DNA of 64,000 bases, from assembly GCA_017871115.1 (NCBI GenBank), contig JAFCIZ010000010.1, positions 647,001 to 711,000 on the forward strand, in the 5' to 3' direction. The stretch is from Cunninghamella blakesleeana (Eukaryota; Mucoromycota; Mucoromycetes; Mucorales; Cunninghamellaceae). A program made the translations under genes and the position numbers. Shown here piece after piece: positions 44,325-56,178 of this stretch; position 1 is the first letter of the stretch, and the number at the start of each line of letters is the position of its first letter. The notes under the pieces were generated by a model. The model was not told the DNA's origin, did not search any database, and was given only the letters and a program-made list of their open reading frames with translations.

Positions 44325-47300
44325 AGTGAATAAAAAGAATAATAAAATTATAAATAGTATATAATGAGAAAAAAAAGAGATGCAAAAAATAGAGAATGTG
44401 AAAAAGAAAAGAAAAGAAAAACAATTTTCTTGGGGTTTTTTTTAAAAAATAAAGCACTGATATTAAACTTTTATGGTTTTACTTTTTTTTTCTCTTCTCA
44501 TCATAAGCCAATAATAATATGAGTTAAAGAATAGAAGAGAATAATTTTCGTTTTTTATGGTAATTAATTATTTTTATTAGCAAATTAAATTTATTCAAGA
44601 TTGGAATTACAGTTTATATATATTTATATTCAATATTATTATTTATTTATACAATTTAAAAGAGTAATTAATCCAACTATCTCTCTCTTTTTTTTTTTTT
44701 TTTTTTTTTTTGTAATAGTAATGAAGAAAGCAGACTTACCATCAGATTGATATTCATGTAATGATTGTAGTCTATAATTTTTAAAAGGTTGTGCTATATT
44801 ATATACAAGAGCACCCTTAGATAATTGTTCGATATTAAAATAGATACAGTATGTGACGTCCTGTTTACTTTATCCCCATAATTATATTAATCTGTTTTAT
44901 ATTTTATGTTTGATAGACATAAGGCTTTCAAATGTGTATGTAATGGATGAATAGAACAATTTCTTAAATATATATTTTCTATAAACATGGTTGATACTAA
45001 CTTTAATTGGCTACATCATATGGATAAGATAGAGATTCAGTTGATATTTTTTAATACAGCATCGGAAAATAAAGATATATCTATATAATTATATAATTAT
45101 ATAGCCATTCCACCTCCATATGAGAATATATATTAATATATAGGACTGTATAATAATATGCTCTAGAATTAACTACATAGATTTATATAATACTTTATAG
45201 TTTTTTTATAAATATATATATATATATATGTATATATCCGCAAATAAAAGTCCATTATTAGTAAAAATTATTACGTTTATTATATATTATTAAAAATAAT
45301 ATTTATCTTAATGAATTTATTTATAGACTTTTTAATGATAATAATATATAGTTAATTTTTATATATAAATATTCATCGTCATCATTATCCGCTAAAAGGT
45401 CAGTGAATTGTTTTTTAATTTTACTAATTGTTTCTTCTGTTAATGCCTTTAGTTAATATCCTTTTATACCCGAAAGACAAACCACTATTATGCGTCAGTT
45501 GGGTATCTTTTTTAAGTTGATTTTTACTTGATCAATTTAATCTATACTATATAATTATATTAATGCTAATGCTTTTTTAATTAATTTGTTGGTATTCAGC
45601 ATATGTTTCTCTACGGGGGGAGGATTGATAAGTATTTTTGTTAAAATATAAAAAATTCACTGGTTGGTTAAATGAGGGTTATCTAGGATAAATTATTTAC
45701 AGCTGAATTTTTCTTTATGTTTTAATTTGATATATTTATCTTCTACAGTCATATAAAGATATGTACTATTAAAATTATTCAAATTAAAATCACTTACTTC
45801 AATTTATTCAACTTTTGTAACTCGTATAATAGAATTATAAAAGAAGGTACACCATATATATAATATATGGGTATTTTTTATAATAAAGAATTTCTAAAAG
45901 TTCCTGGTAAATTTTTGACTTTTACCAAGTTTTATTTTTTCTGAAGTTTCATTTATATTATGAGCATCGTTCAAAATAACATTACTAAAGTTTGGCTATC
46001 ATTACCTTCTATTATTTTTTAAATTGCAGATGTTACTTTATTGGAACTTTCATCAATAACAAAATCAAAATAATTTAAATTTTCATTTATCATGTATTCT
46101 TCTATACCTTTAAATATCACATTGTTAAATAAATATTTTAAAAATGAAATCAAGCCAAAAAAAAGAAAACATTAATGTTTTATAGGCAAGTTGGTTTCGT
46201 GCTTATTTTATTTTATTAATATGTTTTTTTAAATAAGTGATGAACTAATCTTTTTTCTTTTTAACTATTTGAATCATTAATTATATTTTTTACTACCCTT
46301 TAGTGGGTTTACTCTATTTTTATTAAAAATAAGCTTTTATATTTAAGCGGAGTTTATCTTAAAAATAAACTGAGCCCTATACCTTCTCACGATTGTTTGC
46401 ATGAAAAATAAAAATAAAAATAGATTATGCCATCGTATGGAAAACCTCATGCCAAGTATAAATTCATCAATAGAGATTTTATGATAACATATGTATTTTA
46501 GTAAGTTTTAATGATTTTAGTTAAATGGCCTAGAGGATAATAAAAACTTGTAGATTATTGGCTATTTTTTTTTTTCTTTTATCTTCTAATAATGAATATA
46601 ATGCAATAATGTCTAATATAATAAATGCTTACATAGAACTAGAAAGTCATATGGTCTTAAACGTAATAAAATAGTAGTATGGAATCAAAGAGTGGAAGAG
46701 AGTTATTATAGAAATTATAATAGTAATACAGATATTTATCCAATAATAAAAGTTACTAATAATATTTGTATTTTTCGATATATTCCAAAGAAATAATGCG
46801 TTAAGTAAGCCTATGAATATAGATGTGAATAATCAATCATCTAATATAAATAAAGCTATTTTAAATTTTTTTTTATAGTAAGTTCATTAATATAGCTATA
46901 TCACATCTATTTTTTTAAACAGCTATTTTCTATTGGACCGTTCATTGATGCTAATATAGATACCCTCCCAATCATCAGTAACTACAAATATAATATAATG
47001 AAATAATTATGGTAGTAGTCGAGCACAAACATATGGATTGAAATTTGATAAAAATTTAAATAATTTAATAATAGAGAATTTAGAAGATAACAACGGTGAT
47101 AAATTATTATTAGCTAATTAAATTTCATATTTTTAAACATTTTATAAGTTGAAATTAAATCGAGTGATTTTTTTTTTTAAATTAATCTTAATACAATAAT
47201 TACTTACTTATACAAAGTATAAGAATGTTTAATTCAACTAACAATTTCGACAAAGTTAATTGATTTAAATAAGTAAATTGTTCTTGAACTTGCTTTTTAA

Positions 47301-47640
47301 ATGTTAAATTATCATAGTTATTAAATATATCAGTTAAGCATTTATTAAAGAACAATAATATCCCTAAGAAAGATAAAAAAGATTACTACAATTAATGGTG
47401 ATGAAGAAAAGAAAAAAAAAAGTATATAAAGAAATTATCACATGAACATCGTCAAATTGAATAATTACAGTATAGTATAGAAAGATAAATATATAAATAA
47501 AAAAAGTAAAATAATATAAACAAATATAAAAGATAAATGTTTTGTATATATATAGAGTGAGAGAAAGAAAGAAAGAGTATTAATATGCTAACTTAATGAT
47601 ATATACATATCTGTTTTATTTAATTATTTATTTATTTTGG
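44325..47640. other. 3.3-kb decayed region between F-box copies
   Basis: No intact gene is seen. The part 44700-45060 matches 50500-50880 upstream of the second F-box gene (shared tttatattttatgtttgata at about 44900 and 50685), so the duplication extends here. A 25-codon frame at 45867-45944 resembles one at 52424-52540. A few protein-like fragments around 46960-47120 suggest further decayed coding sequence, but none can be named. The last 130 bases equal the last intron of the SH3 gene. Confidence 0.5.
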
Positions 47641-47811
47641 ACACCTAATGTACCTGAAAAGAACGAATCGGTTATATCAACATTATCAAAATCCGTAAAG
47701 CCTATATTTGCTATATCCTCTAGATCTTTTGCTGAAATAGGTAACAGTAATGAACACCCATTAAAGAATTTAAAACTTGTACAAAGAAGAGTACTTGAAT
47801 TCGATCCAGCA

Positions 47812-47814
<3 letters not shown>
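47641..47814 (+). pseudogene. Dead copy of the last SH3-gene exon (5' part)
   Basis: The sequence acacctaatgtacctgaaaa and onward corresponds to 40761-40948 of the triple-SH3 gene; reading it in frame gives KPIFAISSRSFAEIGN against KPIFAKFPTPFAGMGN, and KNLKLVQRRVLEFDPAP at the end. The splice acceptor AG ahead of the exon has become GG, about 15 bases are missing from the PPPKP part, and the exon runs into a 38-T tract. No upstream exons are present. It is a leftover from the tandem duplication, without function as part of an SH3 adaptor. Confidence 0.85.
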
Positions 47815-47854
<40 letters not shown>

Positions 47855-48108
47855 ATTATTTGATGTTAATTGTAAATAAATGAAATACTATTTGTTTATT
47901 GCTTTATTAAAATAAATGGTTTCATTATAGGTTGTTTTTTTTAAAATAATAATAATCATTATACATAGCTATATTATAGAATGATTAATTTTTATTAGAT
48001 ATATTTGAGTGATAGGTTAATTATTATAACTGATAACTATATGAATAAAACACAAATATTAATAATAACACTAACAACTGTTATTGGATGTTATAGATAG
48101 AGTTTTTT

Positions 48109-50193
48109 TTAAGACCAAATGTTATCCACAGAATTACAAACAAAATTAAACGCTCTATCGGATGCAGATTGAGAGCTGTTAGATGTATTTTGAGTTTTGA
48201 AAGAATTATTTGATGAAATTTCTTTTACTATAATTTCTTTTATATAATAGAACTGATGGCAAGGCACTTGATAGTAATGATTACAAGGCTCAAAGTTTAA
48301 TTCATTATATTTCAAGTTAGAAAGTTGTAAATTACAAAGCTTTAAATGCGGTGCTGAAACAATAAAAGATTCAAGTGCTGGTCTAGCCGTAAGCCATGCG
48401 CCATCAATATAAAGTGAATGTAGATTATCCAATGTTTCTAAAAATCGTGTCATATCGCTGAGGTCGAAACAAATACGACAGTTTTTTAAATTTAATTCTG
48501 TTAATTGATAGCATGGACTAAGAAAATACCTTATTTTATTACAAGTAATGAATTTTTGTTGCAGATTTTGATGAGGGTTCACTAAATGGTACTCATGAAT
48601 TAACCATAAACTATTTATTTTTAGCTTTTTAAGACTTGAGAAGGTAAACAACCAATCATAGATATAAAACTGCTTTTCTTTATCTTGGTAACTATGTTGC
48701 AAACCAGAGTGTGTATAAACGAGTAAGTATTCCACGCTATGACATAAAGAAGTTTTCACCACAGGTGTACTAGGATTTTGATATAGTAAATATTGCAATG
48801 TGTTTTCTGGAATAAGGTCAAGCTTTAACTCTAATGTCTTAAGATTTTGTAAATAGTTGCGAAGTTTTAGTAAAACCTGACTTTGTTGTTCATTAATAAA
48901 TGTATTTTTAATAGTAAGGTGTGTTTTCCAATCATTATCCATTCTTTCAATAGTAAATAAATCGAATGGATATCTGAATGCTGTTAATTGGTTTGGATGT
49001 TTTTTTAACCATACTAATAATTTAGTATGAGGCCAGTATTTTTGTTCATTCGCATTTTGGACATTACCAGATATATATTGAATCCGTAACTCAGTTAAAT
49101 AATCATAAGAAGTTATCAAATTACCAATAGTTGCATTATATTCAGTATGTTGTATATTCATTTCTGGATTATACCCCAATATTAAATTTAGAGTAGTTAA
49201 GTTTGGATATTTATATTGAATATATGTATAGCAATTTGGGCTATGAAAATAACAAAGATGAAGCCTAAGAGATGTTAGTTTAGGTGATGAAATAGTATTC
49301 TTAATAATAATTGTAGATGATAACGTTGAGTTGCGTAGATTGGGAAGAGTATTGGATATATTAAAGTTAAATTTAAAAAGAGTAAGATGAGTGAGGGATG
49401 GACAAGTGATTGAAATAGAATCTAAAGTTGATTCGTTAAATTCATAATAGCACAAGTTATTATTTTTATTTTCTGCTTCAAAATCCAAATAAAGTTCTTT
49501 CAAATTTATTAAAGAGAGCGGTAATTTCAAATAGTATCTGTTAAAGGTAACAATACTTCTATAGAATCTATTGTCATCATTGTATCTTTTTGGTAATTCA
49601 CAACCCCTTTGATCTTCTATCTTTAATAATTTGTATTTACGCTCATCATCTGTTGCCATATTGGAATACTCCTCTATAGATAATACTGTGTATTGAGATA
49701 CATCAATAGAAACAGAAGTAACTTTATATTTATCGTCGATCGAGCTGCTAGTATTTTTCATATGATCCATCCATCTTTTATCCATTTTTGTATAGGAGAG
49801 TGGTAAACTTTTTAAATGTCGCCAATAAACGGTATCTGATAATACTTTATAATTTTCTTCACCTATATCAGGGATATTATTTATCAGATTAATAAAAGGA
49901 CAGAGATTGATTAAAGCCACTAATCTATATGGATTTAGATTATGTATATATTGAGTGTAAAATATTATTTCCTTTATATAATGGCTTGGTGGTGTATCAT
50001 TGATAGTAGCCGTCTGTATAAATACAATAAATTTTTCTACTTGATTCGTTGAGCAAAGTTCTACTGATTTATAAAATTTTGGTTGACGCGTAATTTGGAA
50101 CCATTTTTTGCAAACTAATGAGGCGCGATGTAAATAACGTTGTGATAAAAATGAAAAAATATTTTCAATTAACTCAGAAGAAAGCCCATCCAT
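48109..50193 (-). CDS. F-box/LRR-like protein 2 (694 aa, intronless)
   Basis: This is the tandem paralog of the gene at 42219-44324. It starts MDGLSSELIENIFSFLSQRY, so the F-box begins almost at the N-terminus (about residues 2-48), ten residues earlier than in copy 1. The same SLVCKKWFQI motif, a linker and irregular LRRs follow to the C-terminus (VDNIWS against VDHFWS in copy 1). Predicted role: Skp1-binding substrate adaptor of an SCF ubiquitin ligase; target unknown. The frame has no lesion. Conservation is uneven: the first 300 coding bases are almost identical to copy 1 at the DNA level, the LRR region is only moderately similar, which may reflect divergent substrates. Confidence 0.9.
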   Translation of the reverse strand: MDGLSSELIENIFSFLSQRYLHRASLVCKKWFQITRQPKFYKSVELCSTNQVEKFIVFIQTATINDTPPSHYIKEIIFYTQYIHNLNPYRLVALINLCPFINLINNIPDIGEENYKVLSDTVYWRHLKSLPLSYTKMDKRWMDHMKNTSSSIDDKYKVTSVSIDVSQYTVLSIEEYSNMATDDERKYKLLKIEDQRGCELPKRYNDDNRFYRSIVTFNRYYLKLPLSLINLKELYLDFEAENKNNNLCYYEFNESTLDSISITCPSLTHLTLFKFNFNISNTLPNLRNSTLSSTIIIKNTISSPKLTSLRLHLCYFHSPNCYTYIQYKYPNLTTLNLILGYNPEMNIQHTEYNATIGNLITSYDYLTELRIQYISGNVQNANEQKYWPHTKLLVWLKKHPNQLTAFRYPFDLFTIERMDNDWKTHLTIKNTFINEQQSQVLLKLRNYLQNLKTLELKLDLIPENTLQYLLYQNPSTPVVKTSLCHSVEYLLVYTHSGLQHSYQDKEKQFYIYDWLFTFSSLKKLKINSLWLIHEYHLVNPHQNLQQKFITCNKIRYFLSPCYQLTELNLKNCRICFDLSDMTRFLETLDNLHSLYIDGAWLTARPALESFIVSAPHLKLCNLQLSNLKYNELNFEPCNHYYQVPCHQFYYIKEIIVKEISSNNSFKTQNTSNSSQSASDRAFNFVCNSVDNIWS

Positions 50194-51320
50194 AGTAGAT
50201 AAAGATAAGAGAGTACAAAAAGTATATAGTGATGGGAAAGAAAAAAAAAATAGTAAAATAAGAAAGATAAAAATATTTCTAATACCAGTTTCATTAAAAA
50301 TGCGGTAATCTTAAACTTTTATGATTCTGTTTTTTTTTACATCTTTCATTTATTATAAACTAATACAATTTATAAAGAAAAATAAAGAAAAAAACTAAAT
50401 TTATTTGCGATTGAGGATATAAACATATTTATATATGCATTATTTGTTTATCTATTTTTATAATTAAAAAAAAGCTTAATTTTAAACTCTTTTTTTTATA
50501 ATATTAATGAAGAAAGCGCATATATCAGTGGACAGATATTAAGTTAACAATTTTTATTCAGAATATTTAAAAGATTGTATTGTATTATATTCAAGATCAT
50601 ACTTGGAAGATTATTAATATTAAAACAGCTTATATGATAGGTCAGCGTGTTTACTTTATCACTGTAAACTTATCCATATGTTTCATATTTTATGTTTGAT
50701 GGGCTCAAGACACCGAAAACTGTATGTAATAGATGGATGGAATAATTATTCAAACCTTTATTTTCTACAAATGTGATTACTACTAAATTATTTTTTTTTA
50801 AATTTGGACACGCTATAAATAAACACTTTATATAGAGAAGATTCTGAGTCAACTGATGTTTTTTAATACTCAAGTTCACTAATGAGTAATAATAATAAGG
50901 TGGTGTTTGATTTAAATAAAAATATTCAACAACCCTTTTCTATAGTTGGTTCTAAATTCATATTCTTTTGATATTTAATATTTCAAGTTCATGAAAGTTT
51001 TCCAATCGGTCATATACAATAATTTAAAGAGTTTTTTTTTTTTTTTTTGCCGATAAAAACATGACTTTCGTTAAGTAATTGAAAATAAACCGAGTGACTT
51101 TATTTAAATAAATCGAATGAATATTGAAACGAAATTAATTAATTAGTGTTGTTAGCCACGAAGGGAATTTTTGATGAGTCCAAAATTTTTGGTCTTTCAA
51201 AGGGTGATAACCAAGATAACTACTACAGTACATCAATAAAAATATCAAACGATTAATGAAATTAGAAAACAGTATCCAATAATTATTTGAATCATTTCTT
51301 ACTTAAAATATATTGAATTA

Positions 51321-51668
51321 TCATTTGTTGGTGTACGCCTTAAAAGCAAAGATAGTTCCTATAATTGGAGATGTTTCTTTGATAAATAAGTGTATCAACC
51401 AGAGCCATATATAAAGAGTTAATCCAATTAAAGGCTGACAACGCTTAGAAGGTGCAATAGGGGTATGGAACATTTCTTCGCCAGACTTGGAGAAAAGAAT
51501 ACAACGTATACTAGCTTTAATATTGAAATAATAGGGATTAAAATGGGATAGCCAAGGCTTTGTGTGAGAAAGTAGAGGAAAAGTTCCTGATTGGTTATAT
51601 AAAACAAAATTGGTTGATTCATAAACAATGTTATCATACTGTTTGCTATTATATTGAGTGACGTCCAA
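51321..51668 (-). other. Unclassified 115-codon frame, possible gene remnant
   Basis: The frame begins MDVTQYNSKQYDNIVYESTN and ends with a hydrophobic segment (LIGLTLYIWLWLIHLF) and a short polar tail. The composition is more protein-like than most frames here, but there is no recognisable domain, no obvious promoter or splice partner, and it lies in a region of decayed duplicates. It could be the last exon of a lost gene or chance. Confidence 0.3.
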
Positions 51669-52108
51669 ATTAAGTTATTAGTTAATTATCAGTATCATGC
51701 CGCTGATAATTAATTTTTGAATTAAAAATATAAACCATTCGTAAATTTTCCCAAGATAAAGAACGAAATAAATGATTTTCTTCATCCATAGATGGTAGTT
51801 CGTTGACTTTGTTATTGAAAGAATATAGATTAAATTACGTTGTTAGTGTATTAATCGTCATGATTAAATTGTTTTCTGTATAAAAGTAATCTTCTTCTTT
51901 TTTACATAATATATTCAGTAGAAATATCAATAATAATCACTTGAATAACTTTAAAAACAAATTACGTTGCTGTTGTGAATAGAGTTTTAAGGTGTAGTAA
52001 TAAAAAAAAAAGGTTGTTAAAGAATAGGGTATCATTTTCATTTAATGAAGAACAAAAAGCAAGTTGTTTATGTGATAATCGTTTACAAATTTTCATTATA
52101 GAAATTAA

Positions 52109-52114
52109 TGTTAC

Positions 52115-52161
<47 letters not shown>
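52109..52161. repeat. (ATT)n trinucleotide microsatellite
   Basis: About seventeen ATT units in a row lie in gene-poor DNA left of the kelch array. Confidence 0.9.
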
Positions 52162-52163
<2 letters not shown>

Positions 52164-52868
52164 TAAAAAAAAAATAGGTATACAGGAAAGAGAGGGAGCA
52201 TTTCTTTTACGCGATTCAAATTTTTTTATTTCAACAATTTTTAGCTGGATTCAAAAAAAAAAAAGCTTTACTTTTGGGTTATATTCTACCTGAGGAGAAT
52301 AAATATAAGAATTTCCTAAAAGAAATCCATATAAGCTCGGTTAACTTTATTTTATTTTAAAGATGTATCTTCGAAACAGTTAGATTATTAATCGATTTAT
52401 AAATAGTTACTTTATTTTTTATAATGCAAAGTATACATTTCGGAGTTTACAATAAGAGGACTCTTAAAATACCAGGAGAGTATATACCAGTTCCATTCCC
52501 TATTATTCAATTATTTTTGGATAATCTACTACAAAAATAGTAATTAAAAGAATGGTAAATCTTTTAAACTAAAAGATGAATATATATATATATATATATA
52601 TATTTTTTTTGATTTTGCTTATACATCATCTTGATTACCAAAGTTGTACTCTCCGAACTTTCTTACTTTTTTGGTTTGGTAGTACAAATCAATTTTTGTA
52701 ATTATTTCAAAATCCAACAAAAAAGAGAAAAAACCTTTTTTTTTTTATTTTTTTTCTCTCTCCTGCTTATATTTATATATAGTACATATATAGATCACCA
52801 TTACATTATTATTAGTATTATTATTTAGTTTTTTTTGTTATTATATATTAAAATAAAAATTAAAAAGA

Positions 52869-55358
52869 ATGGTAAAAAGAATTTTAATTTCTATTATATT
52901 TTTATTGTTTTATTACATAAATTTCATCAACTGTCAAACTATATCAGCAAGAAGAAGACCAGGTTGAATAGATATTATTAATAATAACAAATTCATTAAT
53001 ATATACATATACATATACATATATATATATCCATATTAACCTATTCCATTTTAATAACCCTTTTCCTTCTCCTTCCCATTCATCACCAGGATGTGCTTTG
53101 ATAAAAAACCAAATATTTTGTTTTGGTGGTTACCCAATTCAAGGCTATTCAAGCCTTAACGTTCAACATATCAGTCTAGATTTAACACAATTACATGGTA
53201 TAACCGATTTGGATGATTCAAAAATTCAATGGAAGATGGTAACCGATATCATTAATAGTACACAAACAGTTGTCACTCCACGTGCATATCAAGGTACTTC
53301 TGTTGTAACATCAGATAACAGTTATATTCTTAATGGTGGTGGAGGCGCTTATCCTTTTCTGAATTATAACCCACAAACTTATACTTGGCGAACCTTACCA
53401 GTAGATCCTAGTGCTAATACAACGTAAACTATAAAATATAAAATGCGAAATAATAATAAGGATACTTTGATATTATTTCCATCAACTAATTTGTTTTTAC
53501 CAACATCTTCTTTTTTATTACAATTAATATTACTGATATTATTATCATGTTTATTATTAGTGTTAGAAATACTATTGTTAACATGGGAAATGATATATTT
53601 TGGATTTGGGGTGGTGAAAACTAGTAAGTGATCCATATAAAAGCTTATTTAACCATTTTTTTTTTAAAAGTGCGTCTATATATATATTGATAATAAGCTA
53701 ATTTAGTAATTCATAATTTTGTACATGTTGTAGCCCAGATTATAGACCTTATATTCCAAATATTGCATATGTCTATGATTATAAATCCGTAATCCATCAT
53801 CATACTTTTTTATTTATATATACCTTTAATTTAATTTATTTATTTTTTTTCCCTTTTTTTAAAATTATATCTAGTCAAAATGGATAAATCGAATTGCTGA
53901 ATATGAAGTGCCATGGAGAATTGAACATACAGCTACTTTAGGTCTTGATGGTGGGATTTATGTATTAGGTGGTGCTATTAGATATTTTGATACTAATTTT
54001 AATTATAGTAACTTCAATGATGTGATGAGATTTGATACAAAATCGTCCCAATGGTCTTATTTTACTACAACTGGTCATTCTGCTTCTCCAAGAGTATCGC
54101 ATACTGCTACACAATGTAATATATATAAATTTTAATATAAGAATCAATTAATGATCATCATCTTTTATTGTTAACTATTTAATTATGTTTTTATTTAACT
54201 TTTAATATATTTTTTTTTTTAAAAAAAAATAGTACCAAATAGAAATCAATTACTTATATATGGTGGTATTAATTCTGACCCATACGTATTACGCGCTAAT
54301 AATGGTCAACGTAAAGTGGCTTTTTATTATATTGTTGTTATTAAAACTATTATTGTTATTATTATTACTGTTCTTGCATTAACATATTATAATTTGTTTC
54401 TTCAATTATAGATTTCCCTGCCATGGATTATTGTATTATTTTTGATTATAGTAATAATACCTTTCAAAATATTGAATTTCCTACTCCACCCAACTCAGTA
54501 AATAACAGATATGGTCATTTTGGTAATAAATATATAAATAAATAAATAAATAATCAGATACATACCGCCATTTACTATTATATATATTCTTAACTATTTT
54601 AACATTGCTTTTATTATATATTTATAAATCTATAAACATATATCCATAGCTGAACTTTATAATGAAACATATCTTGTGATGGGATTTGGATTCATTGATG
54701 AAAAAACAGCTGCTACTAGTTTAAGTGTATTGAATATATCAAATCCATTTAGTCCTCAATGGGTGAGAACTTTCCCAGCACTTCCTAACAATACTAATAC
54801 TAACAATAACAATAATAATACCAATTCAACTTTTGGCCCAAATAATGATAATACAAGTTCCAATAATGGGTTGAGTGGTGGAATTATTGCAGCCATTGTT
54901 GTTCCCATTGTTGTTTTAATCTTATTGGTAATATATAATTATATAATAGCTTGCTATATAATAATAATAAAAATAAAAATAATACATTGGCGAATACTGA
55001 CATCTATTTTATCCTATTTTATTTTTTATTATAGATTGCCTCTGGGATATTTATATATTTTTATAAAAAGCGAGGAAAAATGATCAAGTTGCCAAAAGAT
55101 CAATTTGTATTAGATGAATCAGACCCAAGATTAAATGCCGACAATGACATTTTTAATAATTCAACTAATGATTCAGTTGAAAAGAGCAGTACCAACACCC
55201 ATGTTAAGCAAAGTAAAGAAACAGAAGTAGAAGACGAAAAATATATAAAACCAAGTTCTGATGGTAACGATAATATAAATATATCCACAACTAATTTAAC
55301 TGGTAATTTTGTGAAGCCATCTGAGTATCTTGAAAAGCCTTTTGGAAATGAACCATAA
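52869..55358 (+). CDS. Kelch-repeat type I membrane protein, copy 2 (523 aa, 9 exons)
   Basis: Exons: 52869-52962, 53090-53423, 53567-53623, 53734-53788, 53875-54115, 54233-54310, 54412-54522, 54650-54927, 55035-55358. A signal peptide (MVKRILISIIFLLFYYINFI, ending before QTISARR) leads into a kelch-type beta-propeller with blade motifs IFCFGG, ILNGGG, IFWIWGG, GIYVLGG and LLIYGG. An Asn-rich linker, a membrane segment split by the last intron (GGIIAAIVVPIVVLILL, then IASGIFIYFYKKR) and an acidic cytosolic tail ending EKPFGNEP follow. The conserved tail (KLPKDQFVLDESDPRLN and the end) is shared with copies 3 and 4, suggesting a binding partner inside the cell. Intact. Ligand unknown; the propeller is outside the cell or lumenal. 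Confidence 0.9.
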
Positions 55359-56178
55359 ATACAAGTAGATACAATTAAAAATACAAGCAGTATGTATAGA
55401 TATAATAATCAGTTTTATTTGTTATTTTCCTTTTAATATTTAATCAATAGCTTTATTTCACATCATGAATATATAATTAATACTATATATCTCATTTTAT
55501 AAAGCAATAAAACATTCATTTTTTTTTTGTATATTATATTACATCAATATATTGGTACCTTACCCTTTGCTATCAAACTTGTATATTTTAAAAAAATAGA
55601 AATGTTGGGAAAAAAAAAAAAAAACCATTTAACAATTTTTTAAGAATCATTTTTTATAATTAGTTTATTTTTCTAATTCTATTTTATTTACTGAGATCTT
55701 TTAATGAGAAAACTGCCAAATTATTTTATTTATTTTTACGATAATTTTCAAAAGTGTTAATATAAAAAATTAATCAAAATAAATGGCATTCAAATTTATT
55801 ATCGTGATTATAAAAAAAAAAAACTAGTATATCTGATTATCTCTATAATTTAGGTTAATATGAGGTTCACCAAAATTTGAGTAAATCAAAGTTAAAATCC
55901 CAAAACTTAGCTTCTTTTTTGAAGCTCAAAAAACGTTTCATTAATATTGATCTCACAACCATTAATTTTTGGCTCGTACTTTTTTATCCATGGTAAAAAG
56001 CACTAGCCCTAATTAGTCGATGTTTGGATCAACTCTCCCCTGGATCTTCGCTACTTTTAGTAATACAAATTTATACATTACTATTCTCCGCCATCAGTGT
56101 AGTAAAAAGAAAAGAAAAATACTATCCAATTCTTTTTTCTTTTGTAATTTTTTTTTAATATATTTTAGAATAAAACAT
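55359..56178. other. Spacer between kelch copies 2 and 3
   Basis: The 820 bases contain the 3' end of copy 2 and the promoter of copy 3. The block from about 55990 (agccctaattagtcgatg, then ctctcccctggatc) recurs with changes at about 63790, upstream of the next family member at the right edge, and is probably a shared promoter part. Confidence 0.6.

Larger units (their letters stand above)
47510..50880. repeat. Segmental duplicate of about 40.66-45.06 kb
   Basis: In the same order and orientation this block holds: remains of the last SH3-gene intron (from about 47510), a damaged copy of its last exon (47641-47814), a sequence like 41930-42215, a second F-box gene, and upstream sequence like 44700-45060. 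About 1 kb present in the first copy (40950-41930, including the coiled-coil part of exon 9 and the 9-mer repeat) is replaced by a 38-base T run at 47816-47853. This shows a tandem duplication followed by deletion in the second copy. Confidence 0.85.
50194..52868. other. 2.7-kb gene-poor region
   Basis: The first 700 bases continue the segmental duplication. A minus-strand frame of 115 codons at 51321-51668 has protein-like sequence with a hydrophobic C-terminus, but no family is recognisable and it may be a remnant. A 38-codon frame at 52424-52540 matches a piece at 45867. A long ATT repeat (52109-52161) and an AT repeat (52579-52602) lie further right, followed by the leader of the kelch gene at 52869. 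Confidence 0.5.

Noticed and set aside
53379..53636. Minus-strand frame across kelch copy 2 exons.
   Set aside because: It overlaps well-supported plus-strand exons and an intron and has low-complexity sequence.
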